From Rallus limicola (lineage: Eukaryota; Chordata; Aves; Gruiformes; Rallidae): a stretch of 64,000 bases of DNA. A model generated the notes under the pieces. The model was not told where the DNA came from and did not search any database. It saw nothing but the letters and a program-made list of their open reading frames with translations. The stretch is from the NCBI GenBank assembly GCA_022605955.1, contig JAKCOZ010000015.1:9057287-9121286 (forward strand), given 5' to 3'. Both the position numbers and the translations under genes were made by a program. Numbering within the stretch: the stretch's first letter is position 1; each line of letters begins with the position of its first letter. This document shows positions 45,397 through 56,700 of this stretch, in pieces.

Positions 45397-48300
45397 CATT
45401 GCACCAACGGCATTCAAACGGATCTGATGAAATGCACAGTCTTCACTCAGCCTCATGAGCTGCTGGTGGCAGCACCCAAGGAGGCCAGTAACTCTCCCGA
45501 GAGCAAGGCCTCCTGGGGCACACCGTCCATTTATTTAGCCTGTTCCAACAAGACGCACGCAGAAGCCAAGGGCATGCGCCAGGCCCCCTCTCCCACCCCA
45601 GGCCAGCCCTTTGTTTCTTTCATGAAGTGGCAAGGAAAGTGATTGTCAGGTCCCTGGCTCTCTGCTAACGTCTGCAGAAGCAGGCTGAGGCCGGACACCT
45701 CACGCCAAGGCAGCTGCAAGAAGGGAGAGCTCGTGCGGTCTCAAGAGGTTGGGCTGTTGCTTCTTGCAGGCCCAAAAGCCGTGGGCTGAGTTTCCCTGTT
45801 GCTCTGGGGTGTGCCAGTTCCTCACTCCCCTTGTGACAGTGGCCGGAAAACAGGGCAGAGCTGTGGGCTCAGCCTGTGTGGGTCTGTGTCCCAGCCCTTG
45901 CACGGAGCTGCCCAGTGGGACATGCTCCCCTCCCCACCAGGGCCCCAAACTGTGTACAAGCTGCTCTCTCTGAGCACCCTGAGAGCCCTCTGCATGCAGC
46001 ATTGGCACAGCCAATGGGGTTGCAGAGGGGCTGTGAGGTCATAGAGCCCAGCCATGATGCAGCAGCCTTAGAAACCAGAATCTCAGCCCCTGGCTCTCAC
46101 TTCAGTTGCAGTTGCAGCAGCAGCAGTAGCAGCAGCAGCAGCAGCGTTATTGGACACGTGTGTAGGAACATGGCCCTGACCCGCCATGTTCTCCTTGTCT
46201 TCCTTGTCTTTGTGGCCCTGCATGCCAGAGCTGTCTGGGCTGCTCCTTTCTCTCCAATGCAGGGAGCAGGTGAGCAGGCGGCAGGGGTGCAGGCTTTCAC
46301 TGGCTACAGGCCAGTGGGCTCTTCTCCCAGAGAGGCGCGGGTGGTGGGCTTTTGCCTCAAGGGCTTTAGTCAGGCTCACTTTGCCTTCCAAAGCTCCACG
46401 CTGGCCCCTCTGAGCCTGAGCCAACAGCCCCAGAGTCCTTTCTCCTGGCAGCTCCCCACATGCTTCCTTTTTTTCCAGCATGGTGCCACTGCAGGCACAC
46501 AGTGAGTCTCTGCACCGTGCTGTGGAGGGGAAGGGAGAGACAAGGGCCATGCAGGAACCTCCTCTGGGACTTGCACTCCACACCACTCTGATCGCAAGCA
46601 CCCTCTAAAACTGTGTCACGGGAGCTGTTCTGGCCTGTGCTTGTTTGCAGCTCTGCCCATGGGGGAAGGGGATCCATCTGCCTGGCTGGCTTCCTGGACC
46701 GACGCTCCGGCAGATCGCATGGGTATGTCAAGGCTTTTTCCGCCCGCCCTCTGAGAGCTGCCAGCTCAAAGCCCAAAGGGCAGCCAGGCGGGCGCCTCTG
46801 CGGCTGTGAGGATGGAGACCTGCACGCGTGTGCCCTCTCCGCACGCGATCTCCCCTCACCGCTTCTGCCCATGTGGATTGCAATCCATGACGGAACCTCC
46901 TCTGGTGGCTCAGTTACAGATGTGCCTGTAGGAACGACTGTTCCAGCTCCTGGCCTGGATGCTGTGCCCCAGCCCCGCTGGCATCGCAGGGGTGAGTCAG
47001 TCAGTCTCTGCCGGCCTCACTGGCTAAGCACTGGTTTTCCAGAATGTACTGGTGTGGAACGGACCCGTATGCTTTTCTCTTCAGGTCCTCCAAGAGGGCG
47101 GTACCAACCTGAGGGAGTCAAAATGAGCCCGGAGGCCTCTCTGCGTTTAAAGAAAATGCTAGACGACCTGGAGAGGCAACACGGTGAGTGTATTTCATTC
47201 TGCCTTAGTCATGAGATGTGGCAGCTGGAGGTTTTACATACACGCTGTGGCTTGTGCCACAGGAAAGGATTGATTGAAGCCTCGCAGCAGCCATGCTGGG
47301 TTTCAGGCCCTGAACTTGTGTTGATCACACGTGTAGCAGCGCTCGCCCGCTGGGCCAGCTGTTCTTCCTAAACCATATTGGTGTCTTGGAGAAGCCTTGC
47401 CTCCTGAGGATGCCATCTCCCTGATGGGGAACACTTCCATCTAATCCAGCTGTCCTGCTTGCTTTCTCAAGAGACGGACCGGGAGGCTGCGAGAGAGCTG
47501 TTGTCTCCAGAAAGAAGCAGCGGCTTACTGCCAGTCCCGAGGGGAGAAACAGAGGCAATGCCAGGCGCCGGTGTGCCAGGTAGTGTCCGTCATGCACAGC
47601 CAGCCAGCGTCACCTGTCAGGATGGCTGTGTGTCCCCCCATGCCAGCTCTTGCCCGTCATGTCAGCTGCCAAAGCCGAACAGGTTTTGGGTTCGAGGCAT
47701 CTGGGCCACGTTCTGCAGCTGACCGGAAACGTGACTTTTGCGTGACACGCACCTCCGTCTGTAGCTGCACGCCAGAGCTTGTTGTGAGCCCCAGGAGGAC
47801 TGAGAGCAGCACAAGTGGGATCCCTCCCCTGATCTGAGGTCCAGAGCAATGCCCGGACTCTCACCTGGCTTGGACACTTGGACAGGGGCTTTGGGGAACC
47901 TCTGGGTGGTCCTGCATCCTCCATGCCTGAGCCATGCTGAGGCTTTACATGTTGTCTCTTCTATTCGGCAGCACGTTCCAAGTCCAGAGAAGACCACCAC
48001 AGCAGAACATATGAATTCTATCCAGTGGATTCAGGTACAGAGCAGTCTTGCTGGGGTCCCAAAGTGGGAGACACCTCCCAAAACCCGGGAGCATCTGCGA
48101 GCAGTGCCCAGGCTGGAGAAAAGGCAGAAGGGGACAGCAAGGTTCAGGTGTCCCTTGAGAAGGCCTCGGGCTGTGGGAGATGGCCTGGCAGGGAGGGTGG
48201 GTTGGGGTTGGCGCTCTCTGCTGCCGGGATGGCTCTTGCCCGTGTCCCTCGAAGGAGCGAGTGAGTGGTCAAGCAGCTGAGGTCTGCCATGTGCTCTCCT

Positions 48301-49160
48301 CCTGGCAGCCTGTGTTTTCTTGGGTGGCACGAGCTGTCCCAAGGGTGCAAGCGTGCCTCCAGGCACAGGCATGGAGAGGAAACCGAGGACTTCCCGGCCG
48401 TGCCCACCAAAGATGCCACAAGCTCACCAGTGGTGCACAGGATGGACTAACATCCCAATTTGTTCCTCCAGATGAAGGCAGAGAGAGGACAAGTGCTGAC
48501 AGTCCCCCAAGGAGAAGAGGGCCACGCCCTAGAAATGTGTGCAGGAACTGTATGATCGGCGCAGTGGCTGTGGTGATTTGTGTTCCGCTTATAATGGTGG
48601 CGTGCTATATTGGGATCAGGATGCAAGCTGGGATTTGAAAAATTGAGTCATGTATTTATTCTAACTCTCACCATCAAAGACATGCACCCACACTGCTTGC
48701 TTTGGTGGCTGCTCCTAGCCAGGAAGGATTTCCAGTTATGGGTGCTCACAGCCAGCCCGGCAAAATGGCAACACCGCCTTGCCCAGACCTGGCTTCTGGA
48801 AAGCCTGCACCGCACACACGGCCCTCGCGCCAGGCTTCCTCACAGCCTCCAGAGCCCCCGCTTTTTCCCACCTGCCCCTAACTGTCCTGCAGCCTGCACT
48901 GTTCCCATGCTTGGCTTCTCCAAAGGCCCCAGACCCCCCAACCCCGCTTCTCCACTGCCTCCATGGCCCCCTGCCTGCCTTCTGATCAGACCACACAGCC
49001 CCCACGGCTGGCTTCTCCAATGCCTCCATGGCCCCTGCCCTCCCCGGCTTTCCCCTAACCCTCCTGCATGCTGCAAGATCAAACCGGCGGCACATTCCAG
49101 CCCCAGTCAAAATAGGTCTCCACCCCCCCAAGCCCGCTGGATCAGGCTTTAGGTAATTGC
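45397..49160 (+). repeat. Gene-containing direct repeat R4, truncated and diverged
   Basis: The fourth repeat starts like the others at CATTGCACC. It is a mosaic: exon 1 and exon 8 regions are clearly diverged, about 46.48-47.60 kb is nearly identical to R1, and the segment equivalent to about R1 31,109-32,327 (end of intron 8, whole terminal exon, 3' UTR) is deleted. The C-rich repeat resumes at about 48,736. Confidence 0.85.
46170..48638 (+). CDS. R4: diverged copy lacking the proline-rich tail; ends just after the membrane segment
   Basis: Exons: 46170-46269 (signal peptide, M-A-L-T-R-H-V-L-L-V-F-L-V-F), 46651-46722, 46920-46991, 47085-47183, 47472-47579, 47972-48034 and terminal 48472-48638. 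The equivalent of exon 2 is broken: its acceptor and first two thirds are replaced by unrelated sequence, leaving only its last bases before GTGAGT at 46,502. Joining exon 1 straight to exon 3 keeps phase 1. The last exon encodes D-E-G-R-E-R-T-S-A-D-S-P, an Arg-rich stretch, C-R-N-C, a membrane segment (about M-I-G-A-V-A-V-V-I-C-V-P-L-I-M-V-A-C-Y) and a minimal tail R-M-Q-A-G-I before TGA. It is a plausible tail-less paralogue, or a decaying copy. Confidence 0.6.
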
Positions 49161-49570
49161 TGAAGGTGGCCATGCTGGAGTTTCCTTTGGCCTACCAAAA
49201 GCAGAATGGAAGGGTACAGCTAACAAAACCCAGAGCTGGGTCCAACGCCTGCAGCCATCACACCAGCCTGCCAAATCCGTATGCCCAGCTTCTCCAAAGG
49301 CTCCATGGTCCCCCTGCCTGGTTTCACCACACCTTTGCAGCCCCCCAGTCGCGTACTTCATAGCCCACGCAGGCTCATTGGTCTGTCCACGGTCTGCACG
49401 GACAGCCCCAGTGCCTGGCTTCAACACAGCCTCCAAAGCCTCCGAGCTCAGCTTTACCACAGCCTCCAGAGCCCCCCCCGGACCCCCAGAGCACTCGCAA
49501 CCATCCTACAGTTGCAGGACCAGACTGGCATATTCCGGCCCCACTAGCATATTCCAATCCCACTAGCTCA
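48736..49570 (+). repeat. Diverged copy of the C-rich degenerate repeat
   Basis: Sequence from TGGGTGCTCACAGCCAGCCC on resembles the C-rich part of the array unit (about 1,868-2,470). It repeats the theme GGCTTCTCCAAAGGC, CCTCCATGGCCCCC and CCACAGCCTCCAGAGCCCCC in imperfect steps. It continues to about 49,570 with more divergent copies than in R1-R3. Long open frames here reflect low stop density, not genes. Confidence 0.7.
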
Positions 49571-49954
49571 GCCCAGCTAGGGCCAGGAAGGCATAGAGGT
49601 GAACATAGCGTTGTGCCAGATTCTTGGTGGGGCTTAGGAGAGATTCTGAAACATTTGTATAGAAGAAACAACTCCTGTTTCTAGATAAAAAACAAATAAT
49701 ATCAGGCGTAGTTCTGAAATGTAACAGACTCTAGTAAAATTTTTTCTTTGATAGTTTGAAATCTTTATATACTGAATTGTTAATTATGGCAAAGTATTCC
49801 ACTGAAATGTAGGGAATGATAATTTCCTAGGGGTCCCAGCAAAATACAATGTGATCCACTCTCCCGCATGATTTCAGAAATTTTTGTGACTAAATCTCAG
49901 TCTTGCTCTCAGCTTAACCAAAGCCAATTGCCTAAGAGGGTTTTATTAGTTCAG
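49571..49954. other. AT-rich unique spacer
   Basis: About 380 bp between the last C-rich repeat and the LTR-derived segment. I see no open frame, splice-site pair or repeat that supports a feature. Confidence 0.6.
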
Positions 49955-51145
49955 TGTGTTGGTTTGGCCCTGGATGCAGGCTAGACGCCCACCAAAGCTC
50001 TTCTATCATTCCCCTTTTCAGCTGGACAAGGAGGAAAATCTATAATGAGAGCCTTAGGAGTTAAGGACAGGGAGTGATCATCCTGTAATCAACGTCATGG
50101 GCAAAAAATTTTCTTTTTTTTATTCTATGTTGAGTCTAATTTATTACACTACACTACACTACACACAGTGAAATCAGAGTCCGACAATGAGAGGTGTAAC
50201 CAGACTTAAAGCACCTCCCCCCACCCCTCCCTTCTTAACAGACTTCAGTCACGATTTTGCTCCTTTCTGGGGCAATGGGGGTTTTGGTAGTTCCCCACTA
50301 GTTGTCCCTTCTTGGCCAGGGTGAGGGGCATTCCTCACACCCTTGCCCTGCTGCACCGTGTGCTTCCACCCATGGGAGACAGTCCTTTAAAACCTTCTCC
50401 AACACGACTCTTTTCCCACAGGGTTTCAGCTCTTCCCCAGCTGCCCTGGCATGGGGGTGACAAATCACAACATGTCTCTCAGTCTCTCGAGCCCAGACTG
50501 CTCCAACCTGGTCCCCAACGGAGTCACAGGCCTTACCCCTCACATCCCCCTCTCCCCCCTCTCCGCCCAGCCCCAGCCCCAGCAAACCTGCTGCAGCGGG
50601 GATCTCTCTATCTCTGTGTCTCTGTCTGTGTCTCTCTCCATGGGCTGCAAGTGCTGGCAGGGGCTGGCTGCAAGTGCTGGCAGGGGCTTGCTCCAATGCA
50701 AGTCACAGCATCTCCTGTGTGTCTCCACCTGCTCCAGCGTGGGGCCTCTCCACAGGCCGCAGGTGGGGTCTCAGCCTCTTCCATGAGCTGCAGGGGGACA
50801 CCCGCTCCACCATGGGTTTCTCCATAGGCCGCAGGGGCATCTTTCTCTCCAGCAGTTGGGGCACCTCCTCCCCTGTTCACTGGCCCTTTTGCCTGCACAG
50901 CTCCTTATATCTTCTCACTCCCTTCTCTGGTGTCAAAAAGCAGTTGCTTGCAGTTTTTTTCCCCCTCCTAAATGTGATTCACAGAGGAGCTATGACCATC
51001 ACCGACTGGCTCAGCCCTGGTCAACTCCTGCCTTGAGCCAGCCGGTGTTTGCTCTGTGGGGCCTGCAGAGAACTTCTGGCTGCTTCTTGCAGAAGCCACC
51101 CGTGCAGCCCCCGTTCTACACCAGAACCCAGCCACACAAAACTAT
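49955..51145 (-). mobile_element. LTR-derived segment A (avian endogenous retrovirus type), minus orientation
   Basis: It starts TGTGTTGGTTTGGCCCTGG at 49,955, which is the 3' end of an LTR read on the minus strand. Its poly(A) signal is seen as TTTATTA near 50,140 (AATAAA on the minus strand). The body has repeated CTCCAGCGTGGGG / CCACAGGCCGCAGG / CTGCAGGGG phrases typical of a family I recognise from bird genomes. The 51,145 boundary is approximate. No gag, pol or env reading frame is present, so it is a non-coding relic; the family name is not assigned. Confidence 0.7.
50145..50166. repeat. Short (ACACT)n microsatellite
   Basis: ACACTACACTACACTACACA lies just beside the minus-strand AATAAA of LTR segment A. 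It is a simple repeat of about four units. Confidence 0.8.
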
Positions 51146-52582
51146 GATGTTAAGTTATAGTCTGGAGTATTAGAAAAGTTGTTTGTACCGAGTAAATGCA
51201 CAGAAGGCACTAAGACAGGGTTAACAAACACTGGGGGTAATAGGGTAGGTAGGCCAAAAGATGTCTTGGGAGTGTGTTAACCTAACAGAAATGATGACTA
51301 AAGAAGTAATTATTACTCTGTGTATGTAGCATCACTGGGCCCCTCCTGAACTCACTAAGGAGTGTTTTGACATTTCTCATGAAACCCATCAGTGTGACAA
51401 ATCTGTACACACACTGTTGCAAGTTTTGCATAGTTGGCTACTGAGAGAGGGCTAGGTCTGGCAGAAAATGGCTGCTGGTATCCTCTGCAGGCCTGCTTAT
51501 AAGCGCCTCTCAGAATCACATATAGGAGACAAAGACTCCACCAGAACACTGAGTGCCAGGAAGGCTGCAAAGTTTGGCCCGTTAAGGGCATTGGGATGTC
51601 TATTTGCATGTAAATGTAAGCAGTCGATAGACACAACAGGCCGGGAAGGCTGGGGGAGGAGGCGCCCGGGTACCTGGGCAAGAGATGCCCCTGCAGACCG
51701 AGCTGAAGCACGTGGAGTAGCCGGAGGAAAGGACCCATGGAGGAGGCAGAGACCCGACCTGCCCGGTGGAGAGGCTCCACGCTGGATGGAGCCGGGGGAG
51801 ACATAGAGAAGATGCCGTGACTTACGCTGGGATGAGCCCCTGCCAACAGGTTTGCTGGAGGAGGCATCATAGCCCTGTGCAGGACTGGGACTGAGAGACA
51901 CAGGGATTTGTTGCTGCCAGCCGTAGCGGAGATGAAACCTGGTGGGAAGAGATTTGCCTTGGAGAAAGTTCGTGGAGGACTGGCTCTTATGGATGAGATC
52001 CTACGGTGCATCAGGGGGAGGGTGTGTGGAATGGATGCCCCCATTCCGGCTGAGAAGGAAACCATCTTGCAAGGGACTGACTAAAGCCCCCATCTCCTAG
52101 TCCCTGCCCCCCTGTCCTGTGCTGCGAGCAGGAGAGGGGAAGAAGGGAGCAAAATCGTGGCTGAAAGGGAAGTCTGCTTTAGAATGGAGGAGTGGGGGGA
52201 AGGTGTTACTGAGACCCCCATTTTCCCCAGTCTCTGCCCCTCCTGGGCTGCGACCGGGAGGGAAGAAGGGAGCAAACTTCTAACTAAAGCCTGCTGAGGA
52301 GGGAGTGGTGGGGGGAAAGTGTTTGCCTGGTTTGCATTTGTTTAAAGATTGTTGGTTGCACTCCTGACTGGTTCTTTTTTCACTGTTTGTTTCTTTAGTG
52401 GAATAAATTAGATAACTTTCTCTTCAGCACTCTGTGTTAAGTCTGTTTTGCCCGCGTCATTAGCGAGTGTGCTTCTTGAGCCGCCCAATTATGCTATTTC
52501 TCCCCTGTCCAACTAAGAAGGGGAGTAACAGACTGATTTTGGTGGGCGTCTGGCCTTTGGCCAGGGCTCAACTCCACACACA
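51146..52582 (+). mobile_element. LTR-derived segment B, plus orientation, inverted relative to A
   Basis: It ends TTTGGTGGGCGTCTGGCC…GGGCTCAACTCCACACA, the reverse complement of the start of segment A (TGTG…GGCCCTGG…GACGCCCACCAAA). It has TTATAAGCGCC at about 51,488 as a possible TATA region and GGAATAAATTAGAT at about 52,400 as poly(A) signal, matching TAATAAATTAGAC in A. The 5' half differs from A, so the two share mainly their 3' ends. No retroviral protein frame is visible. The left limit is approximate. Confidence 0.6.
52087..52316 (+). repeat. Imperfect tandem duplication inside LTR segment B
   Basis: Two copies of about 110-130 bp run from CCCCCATCTCCTAGTCCCTGC to GAAGAAGGGAGCAAAAT and from CCCCCATTTTCCCCAGTCTC to GAAGAAGGGAGCAAACT. 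Such internal duplications are common in LTR U3/R regions. Confidence 0.65.
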
Positions 52583-53687
52583 CATATTACCCCATTAGCT
52601 GGTCAGCATGTCTTTCGTGTCTCTAGACCTCTCCTGGAAACAACTTTCCCAGTGTACAAGGAATGAATCACCATTCTTTTAATTCTCTCAGAGGATGTTT
52701 CCCAAATAAGGATAAATACACGTAGAACACGATAAAGCATTCTAATTGATTAGATAATGTTCTCCCAGCAGAAGTAGATGCAGAGTATTAACTGTTTTAA
52801 GCATTAAACATTTCACGTAACTATGTCGGGGTATGTGAGACTTGAATTTCCACTTGTGGAAAACTAATGAAATGGCCTGCTTAAAAAACCCCACAGCCCC
52901 AGGAACAAACCCCACAGCTGGAAAAGACAAAAATCAATGCACACCTACTACAGAAAGTATAAATTACTTTTGATATGTGTCTCAGTCTCTCCAGAAACAT
53001 CAGTACACAAAGAGGTGAACAGAAGGGAGGGTCCACAAACTGCTCTGCACACTCTTTCTGTGGGCACCAACTGCACCGGGGTGAAACCGTTAACTTCATT
53101 TGACAAATGCCTTGACATGACCACACCTTGTATAATCAGTAGACACACCATGCTACTGGAATGTTCCAAGGAGTCTCTTATGACACCAGGAGGACAACAT
53201 AGAGCTGCCGCTGCTCCTGCTGTGAGTCAAGACAGCACACGTGAGGTGCCAGCCCCAACACTTTTCCACCCACCCGCCATTCGCATGTCTGGGCCGGTGC
53301 TGTGCGCACCCTGCCTGAGAATCCCAACCCACCACACAGCCCTGCAGGTAAGCACCAGGGAGGAGTTCAGGAGGTTCTTGTGACTTAAACCAAGGGCATT
53401 TTGGGGTTGTGTGCTTGCTCGCAGTACACAGCTGGGTTGTGGATTACTCCCTGAGGCATCACGACACTGTACAAGGCAAGGCACAGGACTTCTCTATAAC
53501 CTCTCTGTCTTCCTGACTGGACTACTACATCTTTTCAATGTTTTTTTCTATAACATGCTCTGACCCTGCCTGGACAAGAGCAACCCCTGCTTTTTATGTG
53601 TAGAGGAAGATCTGCTTGCCTTAACATTCCTGAGACTACAAACATGAGCTCTTCTGGCTTCTGATGAGCTCATTTTCTTCCCTTCAG
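52583..53687. other. Unique intergenic or intronic DNA
   Basis: This stretch is AT-moderate sequence between the LTR segments and the first candidate exon of the downstream gene. A Pro/Ala-rich open stretch ends at CTGCAG|GTAAGC (donor at 53,347), but I found no convincing paired acceptor. The only other notable item is the 23-bp match to R1 intron 8 at 53,560-53,582. Confidence 0.5.
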
Positions 53688-53744
53688 AGCTTTCCAGCGA
53701 CTGCACAGAAGAGCACAGGGTACATAAGGAGAAATATAAACCAG
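53688..53744 (+). CDS. Candidate small exon (57 nt, phase 1-1), possibly of the downstream CARD-like gene
   Basis: TTTTCTTCCCTTCAG precedes and GTAATT follows a 57-nt open segment reading E-L-S-S-D-C-T-E-E-H-R-V-H-K-E-K-Y-K-P in phase 1. Both length and phase match the style of the exons from 57,366 on. It is 3.6 kb from the next candidate and unsupported otherwise, so its membership is a guess. Confidence 0.3.
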
Positions 53745-56700
53745 GTAATTTCAAATGATGTGTGTAAATGTGTATGGGAGCACTACTGCTATTTTACCAG
53801 TGTGGGTGGAAAACAGGCAGCAAATCACTCCAGGTTTGTGGGTTTAAGGCTGTTAGCAGCGCGGCCACCATGTCCAGGCTTGCTGTGAGAGTTAGGAGAG
53901 GAAGGACATGCCAGTGCTGCTGCAAGGGACAGACAGGCTGTGCCTGGTCCCTGCTCAACCCCTGGGGATGGTCACAGCTTGGGAGCTGCCCTCCCCATGG
54001 TGCCACAAAGTTGCTGGGTCTCTCCATCTGACTGTGTTCAAGGACACTGTAAGTTTTGGTGCTTTTCTGGCACATACCAACTACCTTTCAAAAACAGGCA
54101 GGCAAGCAGACTAATAGAATTATCACACTGGTGACATGGCTCAAGGCTAGAGTACAAATAGCTTCAAACTGAGCTGATATGATCCAATTTTTGTCGTCTC
54201 ATTGGAAGAAGCTACCAGCTTTCAACATAGCCACAGCCCTCCACGACATCTTCCTAGGGAACCAACCACCAGGATCAACCTGAGATTTGCAGGCGCACTT
54301 TATGAAGTGGGTTTGGTTTGGTTTGCGAGAAGGGCAGGGAGGCTCAATGTTTATGTATCTTTTTAAATTTTATAGCAAGATTTGGTGTCAGCACGTAACT
54401 TAAAGTGAAAGGTAAAAGTAGTTTAAAAGGGAAAAGGTTTAAGGTTGTTTTTTGTCTTGAAGTCAAATAACTGTATTTTACTTTATTTACATTTTTTGCT
54501 ATCCCATTGAACAATTTCACTCAGACACTTCAGCACCTGAGCAAAATTTGCTGTATGTGGCAGTTATTAGCCTCACTTTCTAAACAACTAGAAGTCTGAT
54601 GTTGCACACAAATTTTATTCTAATGTGTTAAAAAGACTTCACTGCAATTAAGTTCTGATTTACTGTGTTCATGTAATTCTCCAATGAGCTCATGGCTAGG
54701 CTGAAATGCCAGTATACCATCATCCTTCTCTTATTATGAGGTGTGATCAACTAAATCACTTTTAAAACATACAATAATTAAATGTCTATACTTATCCTTT
54801 GTTTAGATCTGATCTTCTTCCCAGAAGGGAAATTAATTGTCCATAATCTAACAGAAATTAGGTACACAACTTCCTTAGTTACGTAAAGTTTGGTGACTGG
54901 CTGGGCTTGGCTGTGCTGGAAGCAGAGAAAGGGAGATGGGAAGGGATGCTGAGGACTCCTGGATCCCCGTGTGGCATCCAGGCCTTATCGCAGCAGGATG
55001 CATCAGTGCATTAAGCAAATAAGTTTGTTGCTGGTATAGCTCATCAGTCCGGTCATTTGGGCCAGCAAATTAAGAGTTTTAAGGTAAATTAGCAAATGAG
55101 GTTGACAGAGCCTCCTCTGCTTTCAGTGTTGTATCTGGGTGGTGGGACAGATCTGCTCGTGCCTCCCTGGCTCACTCAGTCTTTGGGATAATGCAAAGCT
55201 GGCATAAGGCAGCTGCTGCAGCAGGCCTGTGTCACTGGAAGAGCAGCGTCCCTCGAATGCGCCAGTGAAAGTGGCCTTCACTAGCTGTTAGGAGCTGCAA
55301 AGCCAAACCTGAGTTTCACCCAACAGTAAAGGCTGTGGATATTTATTAATATTTTTATGAAATGGCATTCATCAGCCAGAGAAGTAGTATTTCTATTTGA
55401 AGTAGTTTTGTTCCTTTAGGCCTGGTATTTCAATGATGAAGGCCACAAAGAGGCCCAAAGTATTTCACTTATCAAAATGAAGACTGCTGTAAGGTTTAAG
55501 CTGACTAAATACGAAAGCAAGAAAGATACTGAAAAAGGCTGAAAACCTTAGCTGGAGATACATAAGTGCACAGAAATGATACTCTTTCTTCTGTGGCCAA
55601 GAATGAGTTTATACAGGGTGTGGTATGCTGGGTTCCTGTATTTCAACATCATCTGTTGCTTACCAGGGCACAGAGGACAAATGTTTCCTGCATTCCCTGT
55701 TGGGTGCTCACAGCCTCATGCTGCCAGTGACTGTCACACAGCAAAGGCTGTAAGTCAAGCAAGGGTTGTGGAGAGGGAAAAACTTACTGGAACTATTGAT
55801 AGAGTTCAAAGCTTACTTGTCCAAAAACTTGCCAGCTTTTCCAAGTATATGAGGTGGTTAAGTAAAAGGTACTACCTGGTGTTGTAGATGTCTTGCATAG
55901 ACTCATCATTTGGGACAATTTCAAAGTGTTCTTAAAATGTTAATATTTTATTTTCTTACAGTGCACCTAGGAGGGAGGTAAGCAGTTTTCTGGGCTTAGT
56001 CTTTAAAAGTGTTTTGAGAGGTTATGTAATTTTCCCAAACAGCAAACCAGGACCTCATCACTTAAACACTTGCAGTCTAGGAAAGGAGAAAGCCCCCAGA
56101 ATCACCTACACACCTCGACCCTGGCTGCAGAGGAGGACTAAGTTTTGCAGCTACTTTTGAGTCTGTTTCTGTCTAATTTCTTCTAAGAAATGACACACTA
56201 AAGTTGTTCTGTTTCCAGAAAGATGATGTTTTTGTTTCTTGTCTATGTATATACCGTCTTTTTGAAAATATTAACTACACCTAGTTTAGATTTCGTGTTA
56301 GACTATTTTTCTGATTGGTGTGATGGTCTCCAGAGAACTGAAACTGCCAGTAGGAAAGGAGACAGTTATCCATCTGGCAAATTTAAAGGAAAGCCTTAGT
56401 TTTCAAGCTGCTTGTTTCCCAAGTGTCTTGTTCAATGGACCCAAAAGTCATACTGTAAGAAATCCTGTAGGTGTAGAAATGATTCTTATATTGCATTCTA
56501 CATAGTAGAAGCTGTAATTCAGGCTCCTCAAAAATCTACTTAATACAACAGTGCTTTGTCTGAAATGCTGCACATGAGGGGAGATGCAGTGCAGGATGCC
56601 TGGCCTAGAGTAGGCAGAAGCAACTGTTCAGAACCACAGTCACTACAAAGATGGTATCATCCAAACAAAACAGCCTTGAAACAAAATTTCTGGGGCAAAT

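Noticed and set aside
50312..51036. Several overlapping plus-strand frames in LTR segment A
   Set aside because: They come from C-rich LTR repeat phrases on the antisense strand and carry no protein signature.
51355..52065. 236-codon minus-strand frame in LTR segment B
   Set aside because: It lies antisense within LTR-like sequence and has no similarity that I can see to retroviral proteins.
55962..55977. 16-nt microexon with good acceptor and donor
   Set aside because: The length is not compatible with the phase-1 chain and there is no further support.
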